DNA from: Butyrivibrio sp. | Lineage (GTDB): Bacteria; Bacillota; Clostridia; Lachnospirales; Lachnospiraceae | Assembly (NCBI GenBank): GCA_017620235.1 | Contig: JAFZQT010000133.1 | Coordinates: 1 to 53,120, forward strand | Length of the DNA: 53,120 nt | Direction of reading: 5' to 3' | Part shown: in pieces, positions 16,779 to 25,523 of the stretch | Layout of the letters: every line of letters starts with the position of its first letter | How positions within the stretch are numbered: position 1 is the first letter of the stretch | Translations under genes and position numbers: made by a program | Notes under the pieces: model-generated | Told to the model about the DNA's origin: nothing | The model's input: only the letters and a program-made list of their open reading frames with translations | The model's database searches: none

Positions 16779-18887
16779 TCACGCTATTTTATTAACACAA
16801 TCCGAAATATCCTCTTGTGATCTCGTATCGGGATTCACTCCCAATGTAGTCTTTATTATTATCTTGTCGAATATCATGTACATCGCAGGAAGCACCAGCA
16901 AAACCGTAAACATACTGATGATCGCGCCCCTCGACATAAGGTTACAAAGAGATCCGATCATATCTATGCTGGATATAAGTCCAACTCCAAATGTTGCGGC
17001 AAAAAAGCTGAGTGCACTCACAACTACAGATTTCATGCAGGTTGTAAGCGTAATGAGCGTAGCTTCTTTTTTGTCATGCCCCGCATTTCGCTCCGACAGA
17101 TACCTCGTAGTCATCAAAATCGCATAGTCAACCGTAGCTCCGAGCTGGATGGTTCCTATAACAACCGACGATATAAAAGGAATGACCGTTCCCGTGTAAT
17201 AAGGAATTCCCATGTTTACAAATATCGCAAACTCTATCACCGCAACCAGAATAAACGGAAGCGACAAAGACTTAAGAACCAGTGCGATTATGATAAACAC
17301 AAATCCGATTGAAACCGCATTTACAACCTTGAAATCGTGATCCGTTATATCGATCAGATCCTTGGTACACGGCGATTCTCCGACAACCATTGCCTTCTTG
17401 TCATACCCTTTTACTATGCGCTGAACTTCATCTATCTGCGCGTTTATCTCGTTTGAAGCGACCTTGTAATCCGTGGTCAAAAGAACTACTTTCCACTCGT
17501 CGCTTTCGAGTGCGTCGAAGTACTCATCCGGAATGAACTCCTTCGGAAACGCAGGTCCGAGTATTGAATCAGTCCCAAGTACGGAAATGATACCGTCGGT
17601 ATTCTTGAGCTCTTTTAACATCTTATTCATAGTCGCGCTGTCCAGATTCTTATCAACAAGAATCATGTATGCGGAGTTCATATCAAACTTCTCATCGATC
17701 TTCTGAGCGCCCTGAATACTTCCAAGCTTGTCAGGAAGCGTATCCGTCAGGTTGTAGTAAACTTTCGTGCGGTCGTTTCCGTACACTGCCGGGAATATAA
17801 GCGCCAAGAATATGATAAAGAAGATAAGATAATGCTTTGCCACAAACTGTGGTATTCTTACGAATTCGGGCAAAAGAGGTTTATGCTTCGTCTTCCTGAT
17901 CGCCTTGTCAAAAATAAGGATCATACTCGGCAATATTGTGACGCATCCGATAACACCGAATATCACGCCCTTAGCCATTACGATTCCCAGATCCATTCCA
18001 AGGGTAAATGTCATAAAGCAAAGCGCCAAAAATCCTGCGATCGATGTGATCGAACTTCCGACAACGGATTTGAATGTCGCTGCTATCGCATTTGCCATCG
18101 CCTCATTTCTGTTGTCCTCTTTCTCAAGTTCTTCCTGATAGCTGTGCCACAGGAATATCGAGTAATCCATGGTGACGCCAAGCTGCAATACTGCACTGAG
18201 TGCCTGTGTTATAAAAGAAATCTCTCCGTTAAATACATTGGTTCCCATGTTGTAGACTATCGCCATTCCTATGCTCAGAAGGAAAAACACCGGAATAAGA
18301 TAGGAATCCATTGTAATCGAGAGAACTATCACCGCAAGCACAACCGCCATTACAACATACATCGGTGTTTCAGTCATTGTAAGGCTCTTCATATCTGCAA
18401 CTATCGCGCTCATTCCACTCATGAAACACTGCTCATTTGAAACCTTCCTGATATCTTCAATAGCTTTTAAAGTTGTATCAGCCGATGTTCCGTCATCAAA
18501 TACAACGAACATCATCGTCGCGTCGCCGCTATTAAATGCATCGTATATGTCGCTCGGAAGCATCGTCATTGGAATCGAAAGATCCATCAGCGAGTCGTAC
18601 CAGAGCACGTTCTCTACATGATCCACGTTCTCGATCTTTGCTTTCAGAGCCGCAACATCTTTTTCCTCCATGCCTTCTGTGACATACAGGACAAAAGATC
18701 CTGTTCCAAACTGATCGAGCAGTATATCCTGCCCTTTCATGGTCTCGATATCTTTGGGAAGATATGACAGAATGTCATAATTAACTCTTGTGTTTATATA
18801 TCCAATTGCCGCCGGGATAAGAAGCCCAATTGCAAGCAAGAGTATCAGATATCTTAATTTGACAATTATGTGAGAAATCTTTTTCAT
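16779..18887 (-). CDS. MMPL/HAE3-type RND superfamily exporter
   Basis: This 702-residue integral membrane transporter has the two-fold RND layout. One helix near 13-29 is followed by an extracytoplasmic domain to about 165 and a bundle of five to six helices to about 340. The pattern then repeats, with a soluble domain near 375-530 and helices to about 690. Typical blocks are QLGVTMDYSIFLWHSYQEE and QLGATVDYAILMTTRYLSE after helix 4 of each half, where the conserved Asp for proton relay sits. GGAG precedes the ATG. Expression is probably controlled by TetR (20665-21267) through two dyads at its promoter. The substrate is unknown; lipids or hydrophobic drugs are usual for the family. Confidence 0.92.
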   Translation of the reverse strand: MKKISHIIVKLRYLILLLAIGLLIPAAIGYINTRVNYDILSYLPKDIETMKGQDILLDQFGTGSFVLYVTEGMEEKDVAALKAKIENVDHVENVLWYDSLMDLSIPMTMLPSDIYDAFNSGDATMMFVVFDDGTSADTTLKAIEDIRKVSNEQCFMSGMSAIVADMKSLTMTETPMYVVMAVVLAVIVLSITMDSYLIPVFFLLSIGMAIVYNMGTNVFNGEISFITQALSAVLQLGVTMDYSIFLWHSYQEELEKEDNRNEAMANAIAATFKSVVGSSITSIAGFLALCFMTFTLGMDLGIVMAKGVIFGVIGCVTILPSMILIFDKAIRKTKHKPLLPEFVRIPQFVAKHYLIFFIIFLALIFPAVYGNDRTKVYYNLTDTLPDKLGSIQGAQKIDEKFDMNSAYMILVDKNLDSATMNKMLKELKNTDGIISVLGTDSILGPAFPKEFIPDEYFDALESDEWKVVLLTTDYKVASNEINAQIDEVQRIVKGYDKKAMVVGESPCTKDLIDITDHDFKVVNAVSIGFVFIIIALVLKSLSLPFILVAVIEFAIFVNMGIPYYTGTVIPFISSVVIGTIQLGATVDYAILMTTRYLSERNAGHDKKEATLITLTTCMKSVVVSALSFFAATFGVGLISSIDMIGSLCNLMSRGAIISMFTVLLVLPAMYMIFDKIIIKTTLGVNPDTRSQEDISDCVNKIA

Positions 18888-18904
18888 ACTTTTACTCCAT
18901 TGAA

Positions 18905-18960
18905 ATTATTGACTACTGGTCATTTATGGTATATCACTTTTCTGACCGATAGTCAATAAT
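18905..18960. promoter_or_regulatory. Two TetR-type operator dyads
   Basis: TGACTACTGGTCA (in 18905-18922) and TGACCGATAGTCA (in 18943-18960) are each TGAC-N5-GTCA palindromes, and together they form an 18-bp inverted repeat with two mismatches. One covers the -35 box and the other lies just after the start site of the MMPL operon. The nearby TetR protein is the obvious candidate ligand. Confidence 0.75.
18928..18956 (-). promoter_or_regulatory. Promoter of the MMPL operon
   Basis: Minus-strand TTGACT (18956-18951) and TATACC (18933-18928) are spaced by 17 bases. The -35 box is inside the distal TGAC-N5-GTCA dyad. Confidence 0.65.
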
Positions 18961-19027
18961 TTTAGAAAAGAAGATTTCTCAGTTTTTATTATCTTTCGCT
19001 TACTCCTTTCAATTTCTCTATTGAACG

Positions 19028-19077
19028 CAAAAATCCCCTTTTAATAACCGATTGAACTGCCTGATTATCAAAAGAGG
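19028..19077 (-). terminator. Terminator of the MATE gene
   Basis: A 15-bp stem (19063-19077 with 19035-19049) includes three pairs that are G-U only on the minus strand. It is followed by ATTTTTG. It separates the MATE gene from the MMPL operon. Confidence 0.8.
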
Positions 19078-19161
19078 AATTATATGATTTGCTTGCGTTA
19101 GCTATTGCTAACACCCATCATTCTATTATATTCAATTTTCTATGTCAATAAATTGACTTTT

Positions 19162-20505
19162 TTATTTCATTTTTTTCTTATACCAGATGTATCTCATCCA
19201 CGCAGTCAGACCGCTCATAGACCACACTATTCCTACCGACCACCAGATTCCCCAAAGACCTATCGCCGCGATCTGCGTCAGAAGAACCGGAACAATAAAT
19301 CTTCCGATAACCTCAACTATGCCGTTAAGCAGGGCAAAAAAGGAATCTCCGAGACCATTCAGCACGCCTCTTACCACATAAATAATTCCGAGCATAACAT
19401 AGAAAAAGCTCGTAATTCTGAGCGCCATGGCTCCCATCTCTATAACCGCCTCATCCTCTACAAATATCCTGATAATTGCTTCGCCGAAAAACTGCATTAT
19501 CGGAAGCATCGAGGCCGAAAAGATTGCCATGAGCATCAGGCTCTTTTTATATCCTGCCGTGATACGGTCATTTTTTCTCGCACCATAGTTCTGTCCCGTA
19601 AAAGTAGAAAGCGCGGCTCCAAGCGTCTGATACGGCTGATGAATAATCTGCTCGATCCTGCTTGTTGCGGTAAATGCGGCAACTGCTACTTTTCCAAAAG
19701 AATTGACCACTCTCTGGAGCGCCATACATGAAATGGCGATCAGTGAAAACTGGAGAGACAGAGGAACTCCGAGCCTTATAACTCTTAATGAAATATCTCT
19801 GTCATACTTAAGGTCTTCACGCGAAAACTTGAAATATTCATTTCTTTTCACAGCATATATAAGACAGCTTATGCCCGAAACAAGCTGCGCAATTGCAGTC
19901 GCAACGCCTGCTCCGACAACGCTCATATGAAATACATACACGAAAAGTATGTCCAGGCCCGTATTCAGAACGCACGAAAAGATAAGGAAATAAAGCGGAG
20001 TTTTGGAATCTCCGAGCGCCCTAAGCATGGAAGAAGCATAATTGTACAGCGAAACAAAGACTATTCCGACGCACATGATTCTCATATATGCAACTGCATC
20101 TGCCATTATTTCCGCAGGCGTATTGAGCATATTCAAAATAGGGCGCGACAAAAGAAAGGCAATTATGCCGACAACGATTGGAAATACCATCATGATATAT
20201 CCTGTATTTACGATGCAGCTCTTAACTTTCCCCGCATCACCGTTTCCAAAAAACTGCGATGTTATGATTCCGCCGCCGCTTCCGATTCCGTTACACAGGG
20301 CAAAAAACAAGAAAGTCACCGAACCTGTCGCTCCAATTGCCGCCAAGGCATCTGCACCGACAAATTGTCCCACAATAACCGAATCCACCAGATTGTACAA
20401 CTGCTGGAATAGATTTCCGATAAGCATCGGTATAGAAAATTGTATTATCAAAGAAACCGGACTTCCCTCGGTCATATTAAGTACTGATGATCTCTGCTGC
20501 TTCAT
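19162..20505 (-). CDS. MATE-family multidrug/organic ion exporter
   Basis: This polytopic protein of 447 residues has about twelve hydrophobic segments in two similar halves, as in MATE (NorM/DinF) transporters. Family blocks include PMLIGNLFQQLYNLVDSVIV with GADALAAIGATGS after it, and in the second half NYGARKNDRI. The ATG at 20505 is preceded by AAGGAAG and is preferred to an upstream TTG. It has its own terminator. The substrate cannot be told. The divergent TetR gene 160 bases away may control it, although no TGAC-N5-GTCA site was seen in the shared region. Confidence 0.92.
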   Translation of the reverse strand: MKQQRSSVLNMTEGSPVSLIIQFSIPMLIGNLFQQLYNLVDSVIVGQFVGADALAAIGATGSVTFLFFALCNGIGSGGGIITSQFFGNGDAGKVKSCIVNTGYIMMVFPIVVGIIAFLLSRPILNMLNTPAEIMADAVAYMRIMCVGIVFVSLYNYASSMLRALGDSKTPLYFLIFSCVLNTGLDILFVYVFHMSVVGAGVATAIAQLVSGISCLIYAVKRNEYFKFSREDLKYDRDISLRVIRLGVPLSLQFSLIAISCMALQRVVNSFGKVAVAAFTATSRIEQIIHQPYQTLGAALSTFTGQNYGARKNDRITAGYKKSLMLMAIFSASMLPIMQFFGEAIIRIFVEDEAVIEMGAMALRITSFFYVMLGIIYVVRGVLNGLGDSFFALLNGIVEVIGRFIVPVLLTQIAAIGLWGIWWSVGIVWSMSGLTAWMRYIWYKKKMK

Positions 20506-20664
20506 TTTTCGCACTTCCTTATCATTTCTAATCGACAAGAAGTAATTATATGCTGAAATTTCTATGCCTGCCTACTAATTTCTGTTATGTAACATCTCAT
20601 TTTTTGTCTTAAAAATTTTTCTTAATTTGTGATATATTAAATCTGAAAAGAGAAAGGTGGAAAA

Positions 20665-21267
20665 ATGGGAAAAGCAGACCAAAACAAAAAAGCGAAACTG
20701 GAGAGGTTATTGAACACTTCCTTTGAGCTTTTTACTTCAAAGGGACTAAACAAGACATCCATATCGGATATTGTAGAAAGAGCGGGGGTCGCAAAGGGGA
20801 CTTTCTACCTATACTTCAAAGATAAGTATGATATCCGTAACCGGCTTATCGCGCACAAATCAAGCCAGCTGTTTATGCAGGCTCACGAAGCACTTAGCCG
20901 GGAAAACATCACAAAATTTGATGACAAGATAATCTTTATAACAAATTATGTCTTAGACGCTCTTGCAGCCAACAAGGGACTTCTTTCCTTCATCTACAAG
21001 GACCTTAGCTGGGCAGTGTTCAAAAAAGCTCTCACCTCAAACGTAGGTAGTACAGACGTAGATTTCGTCGCAATCTACAACAACATGCTCGAAGAATCAG
21101 GTCATAAGTTCAGAGATCCTGAAGTCATGCTCTTTATCATCATAGAGCTTGTAGGCTCCACGGGTTACAGTGCGATCATGTTCAACGATCCAATCTCATT
21201 GGACGCACTAAAGCCGCATCTCGAGCAGACTATAAGAAGCATCGTACAGAATTATATTGAGGAATGA
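20665..21267 (+). CDS. TetR/AcrR-family transcriptional regulator
   Basis: This 200-residue regulator has a TetR N-terminal helix-turn-helix at about 15-60 (SFELFTSKGLNKTSISDIVE, AGVAKGTFYLYFKDKYDI) and an all-helical C-terminal ligand domain. It is one of the few plus-strand genes and is divergent from the MATE gene. The dyads at the MMPL promoter about 1.7 kb away have the form expected for a TetR dimer, so it most likely represses the MMPL/lipoprotein operon. AGGTGG precedes the ATG. The ligand is unknown. Confidence 0.93.
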   Translation: MGKADQNKKAKLERLLNTSFELFTSKGLNKTSISDIVERAGVAKGTFYLYFKDKYDIRNRLIAHKSSQLFMQAHEALSRENITKFDDKIIFITNYVLDALAANKGLLSFIYKDLSWAVFKKALTSNVGSTDVDFVAIYNNMLEESGHKFRDPEVMLFIIIELVGSTGYSAIMFNDPISLDALKPHLEQTIRSIVQNYIEE

Positions 21268-21337
21268 TAGTAAAAAAGGGAGCTGTCGCACTAAGTGCGT
21301 AATATATCGGATGTGTTTCATCTCTTAGGAAACAATA

Positions 21338-21600
21338 ATGTATGACTTTTTTGCGATGTTTTGCTCTATACGGTCATACATCTCATGTATTACACCCACT
21401 TCGAAGACAGCAATGTATGACTTTTTTGCGATGTTTTGCTCTATAAAGTCATACATCTCATGTATTACACACTCTTCGGAGACAGCAATGTATGACTTTT
21501 TTGCGATGTTTTGCTCTATAAAGTCATACATCTCATGTATTACACACTCTTCGAAGACAGCAATGTATGACTTTTTAAAGCATTTCTGCGCAATAAAGTC
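21338..21600. repeat. 75-bp tandem hairpin array (three and a half units)
   Basis: Units begin at 21338, 21413, 21488 and 21563, exactly 75 bases apart. Each holds a 12-bp stem (ATGTATGACTTT with AAAGTCATACAT) round a T-rich loop, and a spacer with ATGTATTACAC. Units 2 and 3 are almost identical, unit 1 has two stem changes, and unit 4 has a replaced loop but keeps most of the stem. Because 75 is divisible by three, both strands stay open and show 25-residue repeats, but no ribosome site or family similarity supports coding. The whole 21268-21708 gap is filled by this array and the flanking terminator arms. Confidence 0.9.
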
Positions 21601-21632
21601 ATACTCCCCATATACTTTCTACAAAGTTAGAT

Positions 21633-21690
21633 GGGCTGCCGCTTTAGATGAATCCTCCTAAGTAATCATCTAAAACGACAGCCCTTTTTT
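21633..21690. terminator. Terminator between tetR and nagA
   Basis: Arms 21633-21651 and 21666-21684 (TCATCTAAAACGACAGCCC) pair over 19 bases with two G-U pairs on the minus strand. Six T follow on the plus strand. The distal arm is also complementary to AAAAAAGGGAGCTGTCG at 21273-21289, just after the tetR stop, so the 75-bp array lies in the loop of a larger split terminator. It can serve the plus-strand tetR and possibly nagA. Confidence 0.8.
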
Positions 21691-21708
21691 ATCTTGTAAC
21701 CCAATAAT

Positions 21709-22872
21709 CTATTTAATCTTCTGCCCTCTTACAATCACAACCTTCACATCAAGTGTCTCTTTATCGAGAAGCACCAGATCTGCGTACTTGCACGGAGTGA
21801 TAGAGCCCGTAACATCATAGCAGCCTGCTGCCTTGGCGGGAGTTACGGTTGCAGAATATACCGCATCTTCAAGAGGAATTCCGGCTTCTTTAACTGCATA
21901 TTTAAGACATCCCATGAGATTCGTCACAGAACCTGCAATTGTGCCATCATGAAGGCGCGCTTCGTTTCCTCTTACTGAAACAGCCTGCTTCCCGAGCTCA
22001 TACTCACCGTCATCAAGACCTGTTGCCATCATAGAATCGCTAATAAGCGCTATCCACTCTCGTCCAAAGAGTTTAAATGCAGTCCTTATCGCTGGCGCCG
22101 CCACATGAACACCATCGCAAATAAGCTCAGCGATCACGTTGTCATTCTCCGCAGCAGCCGCTATCGGTCCGGGATTTCTGTGATGAAGAGGTGCCATTGC
22201 ATTAAACAGATGCGTGATATGACAGGCTCCGCTTTCAAAAGCTCGTTTTGCGGTATCGTAATCTGCGTCCGTATGTGCTATAGAAACTCTGCACTTCTTT
22301 GAAATCTCTTTTATGAAATCCATCGAAGGAGTATCTTCTTCGGGTGCAATATCGCAGATCCTAATGCATCCTTCTGATGCCTCATAGAGCCTGTTAAACA
22401 TATCTACATCAGGCTTTTTGATATACTTTGTATTCTGCGCTCCGCACTTCTTTGCCGATACAAACGGACCTTCCAGATTTATTCCATGAAGATAAGAGAG
22501 CCCTGCTTGTGCAATCTCTCTTCTATACTCAGAGGCGACCTTCATTATCTTTTCAAGCTCATCTTCTGCAAGCGACATTGTTGCAGGAACAACCGTAGTT
22601 ATGCCATTCTTCGCTTCATAGGCAAGAATCCTGGAAATCGACTCTGCTGTTCCATCGCAGAAATCCACTCCATCACAACCATGCAGGTGAATATCCACAA
22701 GCCCCGGAATTGCATAGCAATTCCCCGCATTTATCACCTCACCATCAATGCATTTCGCATCTCGGCAATCAACGCTTTTACAGTCGTCTGTAAAATACTC
22801 ACCATCAATATATATGTCTTTCTCAGTAAACCTGCCATCTTCCGTAAATACAGATGCACCTTTAATAATCAT
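21709..22872 (-). CDS. nagA: N-acetylglucosamine-6-phosphate deacetylase
   Basis: The enzyme removes acetate from GlcNAc-6-phosphate in amino-sugar catabolism and cell-wall recycling. It is 387 residues long, normal for the family. The ATG at 22872 (GGAG eight bases upstream) is preferred to GTG codons just before it. Amidohydrolase features are H62 and H64 in DIHLHG, metal-binding E134 in NLEGPF, H200 in SIAH, H221 in HLFNAM, ICDGVH near 251 and catalytic D279 in LISDS. No nagB or transporter gene is adjacent, so substrate supply must come from elsewhere. Confidence 0.95.
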   Translation of the reverse strand: MIIKGASVFTEDGRFTEKDIYIDGEYFTDDCKSVDCRDAKCIDGEVINAGNCYAIPGLVDIHLHGCDGVDFCDGTAESISRILAYEAKNGITTVVPATMSLAEDELEKIMKVASEYRREIAQAGLSYLHGINLEGPFVSAKKCGAQNTKYIKKPDVDMFNRLYEASEGCIRICDIAPEEDTPSMDFIKEISKKCRVSIAHTDADYDTAKRAFESGACHITHLFNAMAPLHHRNPGPIAAAAENDNVIAELICDGVHVAAPAIRTAFKLFGREWIALISDSMMATGLDDGEYELGKQAVSVRGNEARLHDGTIAGSVTNLMGCLKYAVKEAGIPLEDAVYSATVTPAKAAGCYDVTGSITPCKYADLVLLDKETLDVKVVIVRGQKIK

Positions 22873-22926
22873 ACACACCACTCCGGCTATTCATCATACT
22901 TTAAAACAAATCTAGCAAACTCCATT

Positions 22927-23979
22927 TCATATACTAACAACAAAACTCTTATATCCGTTTGCAACATCTTCCATATATTCAAGCTTCCCATTATGAAGCT
23001 CTGTTATTTTTTTTGCTACCGAAAGCCCCAATCCGCTTCCTCCGTTTTTTCCTTTTCTGTAAGGTTCAAAAATATGATCTTTCAGTTCTTCATCTAAAAA
23101 CGGACCGTTGTCGGCAAAATTAACTTCAACTCTCTCGCCTGTTTGAGTCATTGAAACATTGATAACTGTACTCTCAGGATTATGTCTGACAGAATTGTTT
23201 AATATATTTCCAAAAACGCGGTGCATCTGCTTGTAATCATATTTACATATTACCTTGTCCGGAATATCTAAATTCAAGACAAGATTCTTTTCTTCGAATC
23301 TGTAAAACATATCTGCAAGAATTTCTCTAAGAAGCGCTGCAATGTTACCTTCTTCAGGAAAAATCTTATAGCTTGTACTTCCACATTTGGCATATTCAAG
23401 CATATCTTCAAGTTGTACATTCGCAGCTTTTATCTGCTGTTCTATTATGGTCAGATAGTGCTTACAATCCTCATCCGAGATATTTTCTTCCTTCAATAAT
23501 TTTGCATACCCCATAACCATCGTCATCGGAGTCTTAAGATCATGGGCTATTCCTGCGTAAAGCTGCCTGTTTTGCTCATCATTTTTTTCTCTGATCATAC
23601 GAGCTTCTTTTAATCCCGCAACCATATTGTTGAAAGCTTCTTCCATCTCGCCAAACTCAAAGCGATCCTTTACTTCCATCCTGACATCATAATCGCCGGT
23701 GCTAACCTTATTCATGTTATCTGCTATTTTTCCGACAGGATCTGAAATAAATTTCTTTGCGATATGGGAAATCACAAAAAAAATAAGCACAATAAAAACA
23801 ACACTCGCGATAGTGGTCTGAAACTGAAGCTCAGCTCCAATCCCTTCTTTGCCAACTAAGCCATCCAGAAAGCCCTGTATAAAATCCCTTATCCTGTTCA
23901 AAAAAAGCATTAACAGAATAACAATCGCAATCAAAATTCTAAGAAATGCCTGAAGTTTCCTGTTATAATCTTTTTTCAT
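22927..23979 (-). CDS. Sensor histidine kinase
   Basis: This 350-residue membrane kinase has two helices (about 11-28 and 55-72) with a very short extracellular loop, then HAMP (73-125), HisKA with phospho-acceptor H146 in GIAHDLKTP, and an ATPase domain with NSVRHN, DNGP and GKNGGSGLGLSVAKK. The small loop suggests intramembrane sensing rather than a periplasmic ligand domain. Its ATG overlaps the stop of the response regulator gene by four bases. The CPBP protease upstream in the operon may take part in the signal or be its partner. Confidence 0.93.
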   Translation of the reverse strand: MKKDYNRKLQAFLRILIAIVILLMLFLNRIRDFIQGFLDGLVGKEGIGAELQFQTTIASVVFIVLIFFVISHIAKKFISDPVGKIADNMNKVSTGDYDVRMEVKDRFEFGEMEEAFNNMVAGLKEARMIREKNDEQNRQLYAGIAHDLKTPMTMVMGYAKLLKEENISDEDCKHYLTIIEQQIKAANVQLEDMLEYAKCGSTSYKIFPEEGNIAALLREILADMFYRFEEKNLVLNLDIPDKVICKYDYKQMHRVFGNILNNSVRHNPESTVINVSMTQTGERVEVNFADNGPFLDEELKDHIFEPYRKGKNGGSGLGLSVAKKITELHNGKLEYMEDVANGYKSFVVSI

Positions 23980-24668
23980 TTTTCTTCCATCCGATATCCC
24001 AGTCCCCTGATAGTATGAATATACTCCACTCCGTCATCCGATATCTTGCTTCTTAGCTTACTTATCGCAACCATTATGCTGTTGTCATCAGGAAATTTAT
24101 CGCTATCCCAAGCCGCCTCGTAAAGTTGATCTTTGGTAAGCACATGTCCGACATTACTCATAAAGTACTCGATCATACGGTATTCCAGTGCTGTCAGTTC
24201 AATAGCTTCACCGTTTTTATATAATCTCTTTAAAGTGACATCCAGCTTTAAGCCACCACATACAAGCTCCTTAGTACTGCACTGCTTGTCATATCCATAA
24301 CATCTTCGAAGTGTAGATAATACTCTTGCCGACATTTCCATGGGATCAAAAGGTTTTACTATATAATCGTCAGCTCCTATATTGAGTCCCCTTATCCTAT
24401 CCAAAACATCACCCTTGGCTGTTAAGAAAAGAACCGGAACATGGCTCTTTTGCCTGATCTTTTCAACAAATTCATAGCCGTCCATTACAGGCATCATTAC
24501 GTCAGTTATTATCAGGTCAAAACTTCCTGCGTTAAACATCTCATAGGCTTTGTTTCCATCATATGCCTCACTTACTTCCATACCATGCATATCAAGGCAA
24601 GCTTTGAGAAGCCCCGCTATCTGAGGCTCATCATCAACCACAAGTACTTTGTATTTTTCTTTTTCCAA
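23976..24668 (-). CDS. OmpR/PhoB-family response regulator, TTG start
   Basis: This 230-residue regulator has a receiver domain (acidic pair D12-D13, phospho-acceptor D56 in ITDVMMP, Lys in YIVKPF near 105) and a winged-helix DNA-binding domain from about 130. The only start that keeps the receiver intact is TTG at 24668, with AAGGAAG eight bases upstream. The gene overlaps the end of the CPBP protease gene by 35 bases and the start of the kinase gene by four, so the three are translationally linked. Confidence 0.93.
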   Translation of the reverse strand: MEKEKYKVLVVDDEPQIAGLLKACLDMHGMEVSEAYDGNKAYEMFNAGSFDLIITDVMMPVMDGYEFVEKIRQKSHVPVLFLTAKGDVLDRIRGLNIGADDYIVKPFDPMEMSARVLSTLRRCYGYDKQCSTKELVCGGLKLDVTLKRLYKNGEAIELTALEYRMIEYFMSNVGHVLTKDQLYEAAWDSDKFPDDNSIMVAISKLRSKISDDGVEYIHTIRGLGYRMEEK

Positions 24669-25428
24669 CTTCCATTCTTCCTTTAATCAGTATTATTGTA
24701 ACCACAAGAACTGCCATCAGAAGTACAGGCAACGTAAATATGTCATATCCGTTCAGATTATAGAAAAGATGTACACCATTCCTATTCAAAGCATTAACGA
24801 TATTTGCAAATAAATTTAGCGTCATATGCGCACATATGCTATACATAATATTACCACTATGCTCATATATCAGTGTCAAAAAAATTCCTGCATAAAAAGT
24901 AGAAAAAAAGCCCTGAAGATTGTACCCGTGAAGCATTGCAAATATCAGTGATGTAATAATCAATGCAGCCGGTATTTTTATTTTTTCTCTGGCATAACCA
25001 TACAAACCTTTCCTGATAAAATATTCCTCTACCACAGGCGCTATCAGGATCACTGTTATATAATCAAACAATGTTTTTTCAGGTGAAACATCATCAGCTA
25101 TAGGAAAAATCCCATTAAGAAAAAGACCGAGAAAAGAATCTGCAAGTATCGGAACAATACAAACGGCTAGTACAGAAGCTGCAAGCATCTTGAAAAAGTT
25201 TTTTTCTCTTCTTAAATCCAAATCACCGGATGTTCTGTTTACATGTGAAAACCAACACGCAAACAGAGCAGCAAAAGCTGTACCGAAAGTCGCACTGTAG
25301 TGCATAATTTGATCTTCGGATAAAGGAAGTCGTCCTTCACCCAATATCTGAAATCCTATAGTTCCAATAAACATGATCAAAAAATGCAAAAAAATCACTC
25401 CAATTACCGAAAGTATCCTCTTTATCAT
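24634..25428 (-). CDS. CPBP-family intramembrane metalloprotease
   Basis: This 264-residue membrane protein is of the CAAX-protease and bacteriocin-processing family. The motifs are in place: EEYFIRKGL with E134-E135 and R139, FAMLHG with H167, and HMTLN with H201 and N205. Six to eight hydrophobic segments are present. The ATG at 25428 has AAAGGAGAG upstream and is preferred to an earlier start. In Firmicutes such proteins give immunity to bacteriocins or process peptides. Here it is the first gene of an operon with a two-component system, which suggests a peptide-sensing or self-protection role (inference). Confidence 0.9.
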   Translation of the reverse strand: MIKRILSVIGVIFLHFLIMFIGTIGFQILGEGRLPLSEDQIMHYSATFGTAFAALFACWFSHVNRTSGDLDLRREKNFFKMLAASVLAVCIVPILADSFLGLFLNGIFPIADDVSPEKTLFDYITVILIAPVVEEYFIRKGLYGYAREKIKIPAALIITSLIFAMLHGYNLQGFFSTFYAGIFLTLIYEHSGNIMYSICAHMTLNLFANIVNALNRNGVHLFYNLNGYDIFTLPVLLMAVLVVTIILIKGRMEVGKRKIQSTCG

Positions 25429-25523
25429 TAGTTTTTTCTCTCCTTTGGATTTGATAAAACCATGATAAATCAAATACATTTCCATAAATTGAAGTGAATC
25501 TTAATGCAACCTTAATTCCGCTT

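Noticed and set aside
21338-21600. Possible CRISPR array.
   Set aside because: The whole 75-bp unit is repeated with no unique spacers, and there are no cas genes in the window.
21325-21661. Open frames on both strands through the 75-bp array, with 25-residue repeats.
   Set aside because: The unit length is divisible by three, which keeps every frame open by construction. There is no ribosome site, the predicted peptides resemble nothing, and the hairpin structure explains the conservation better.
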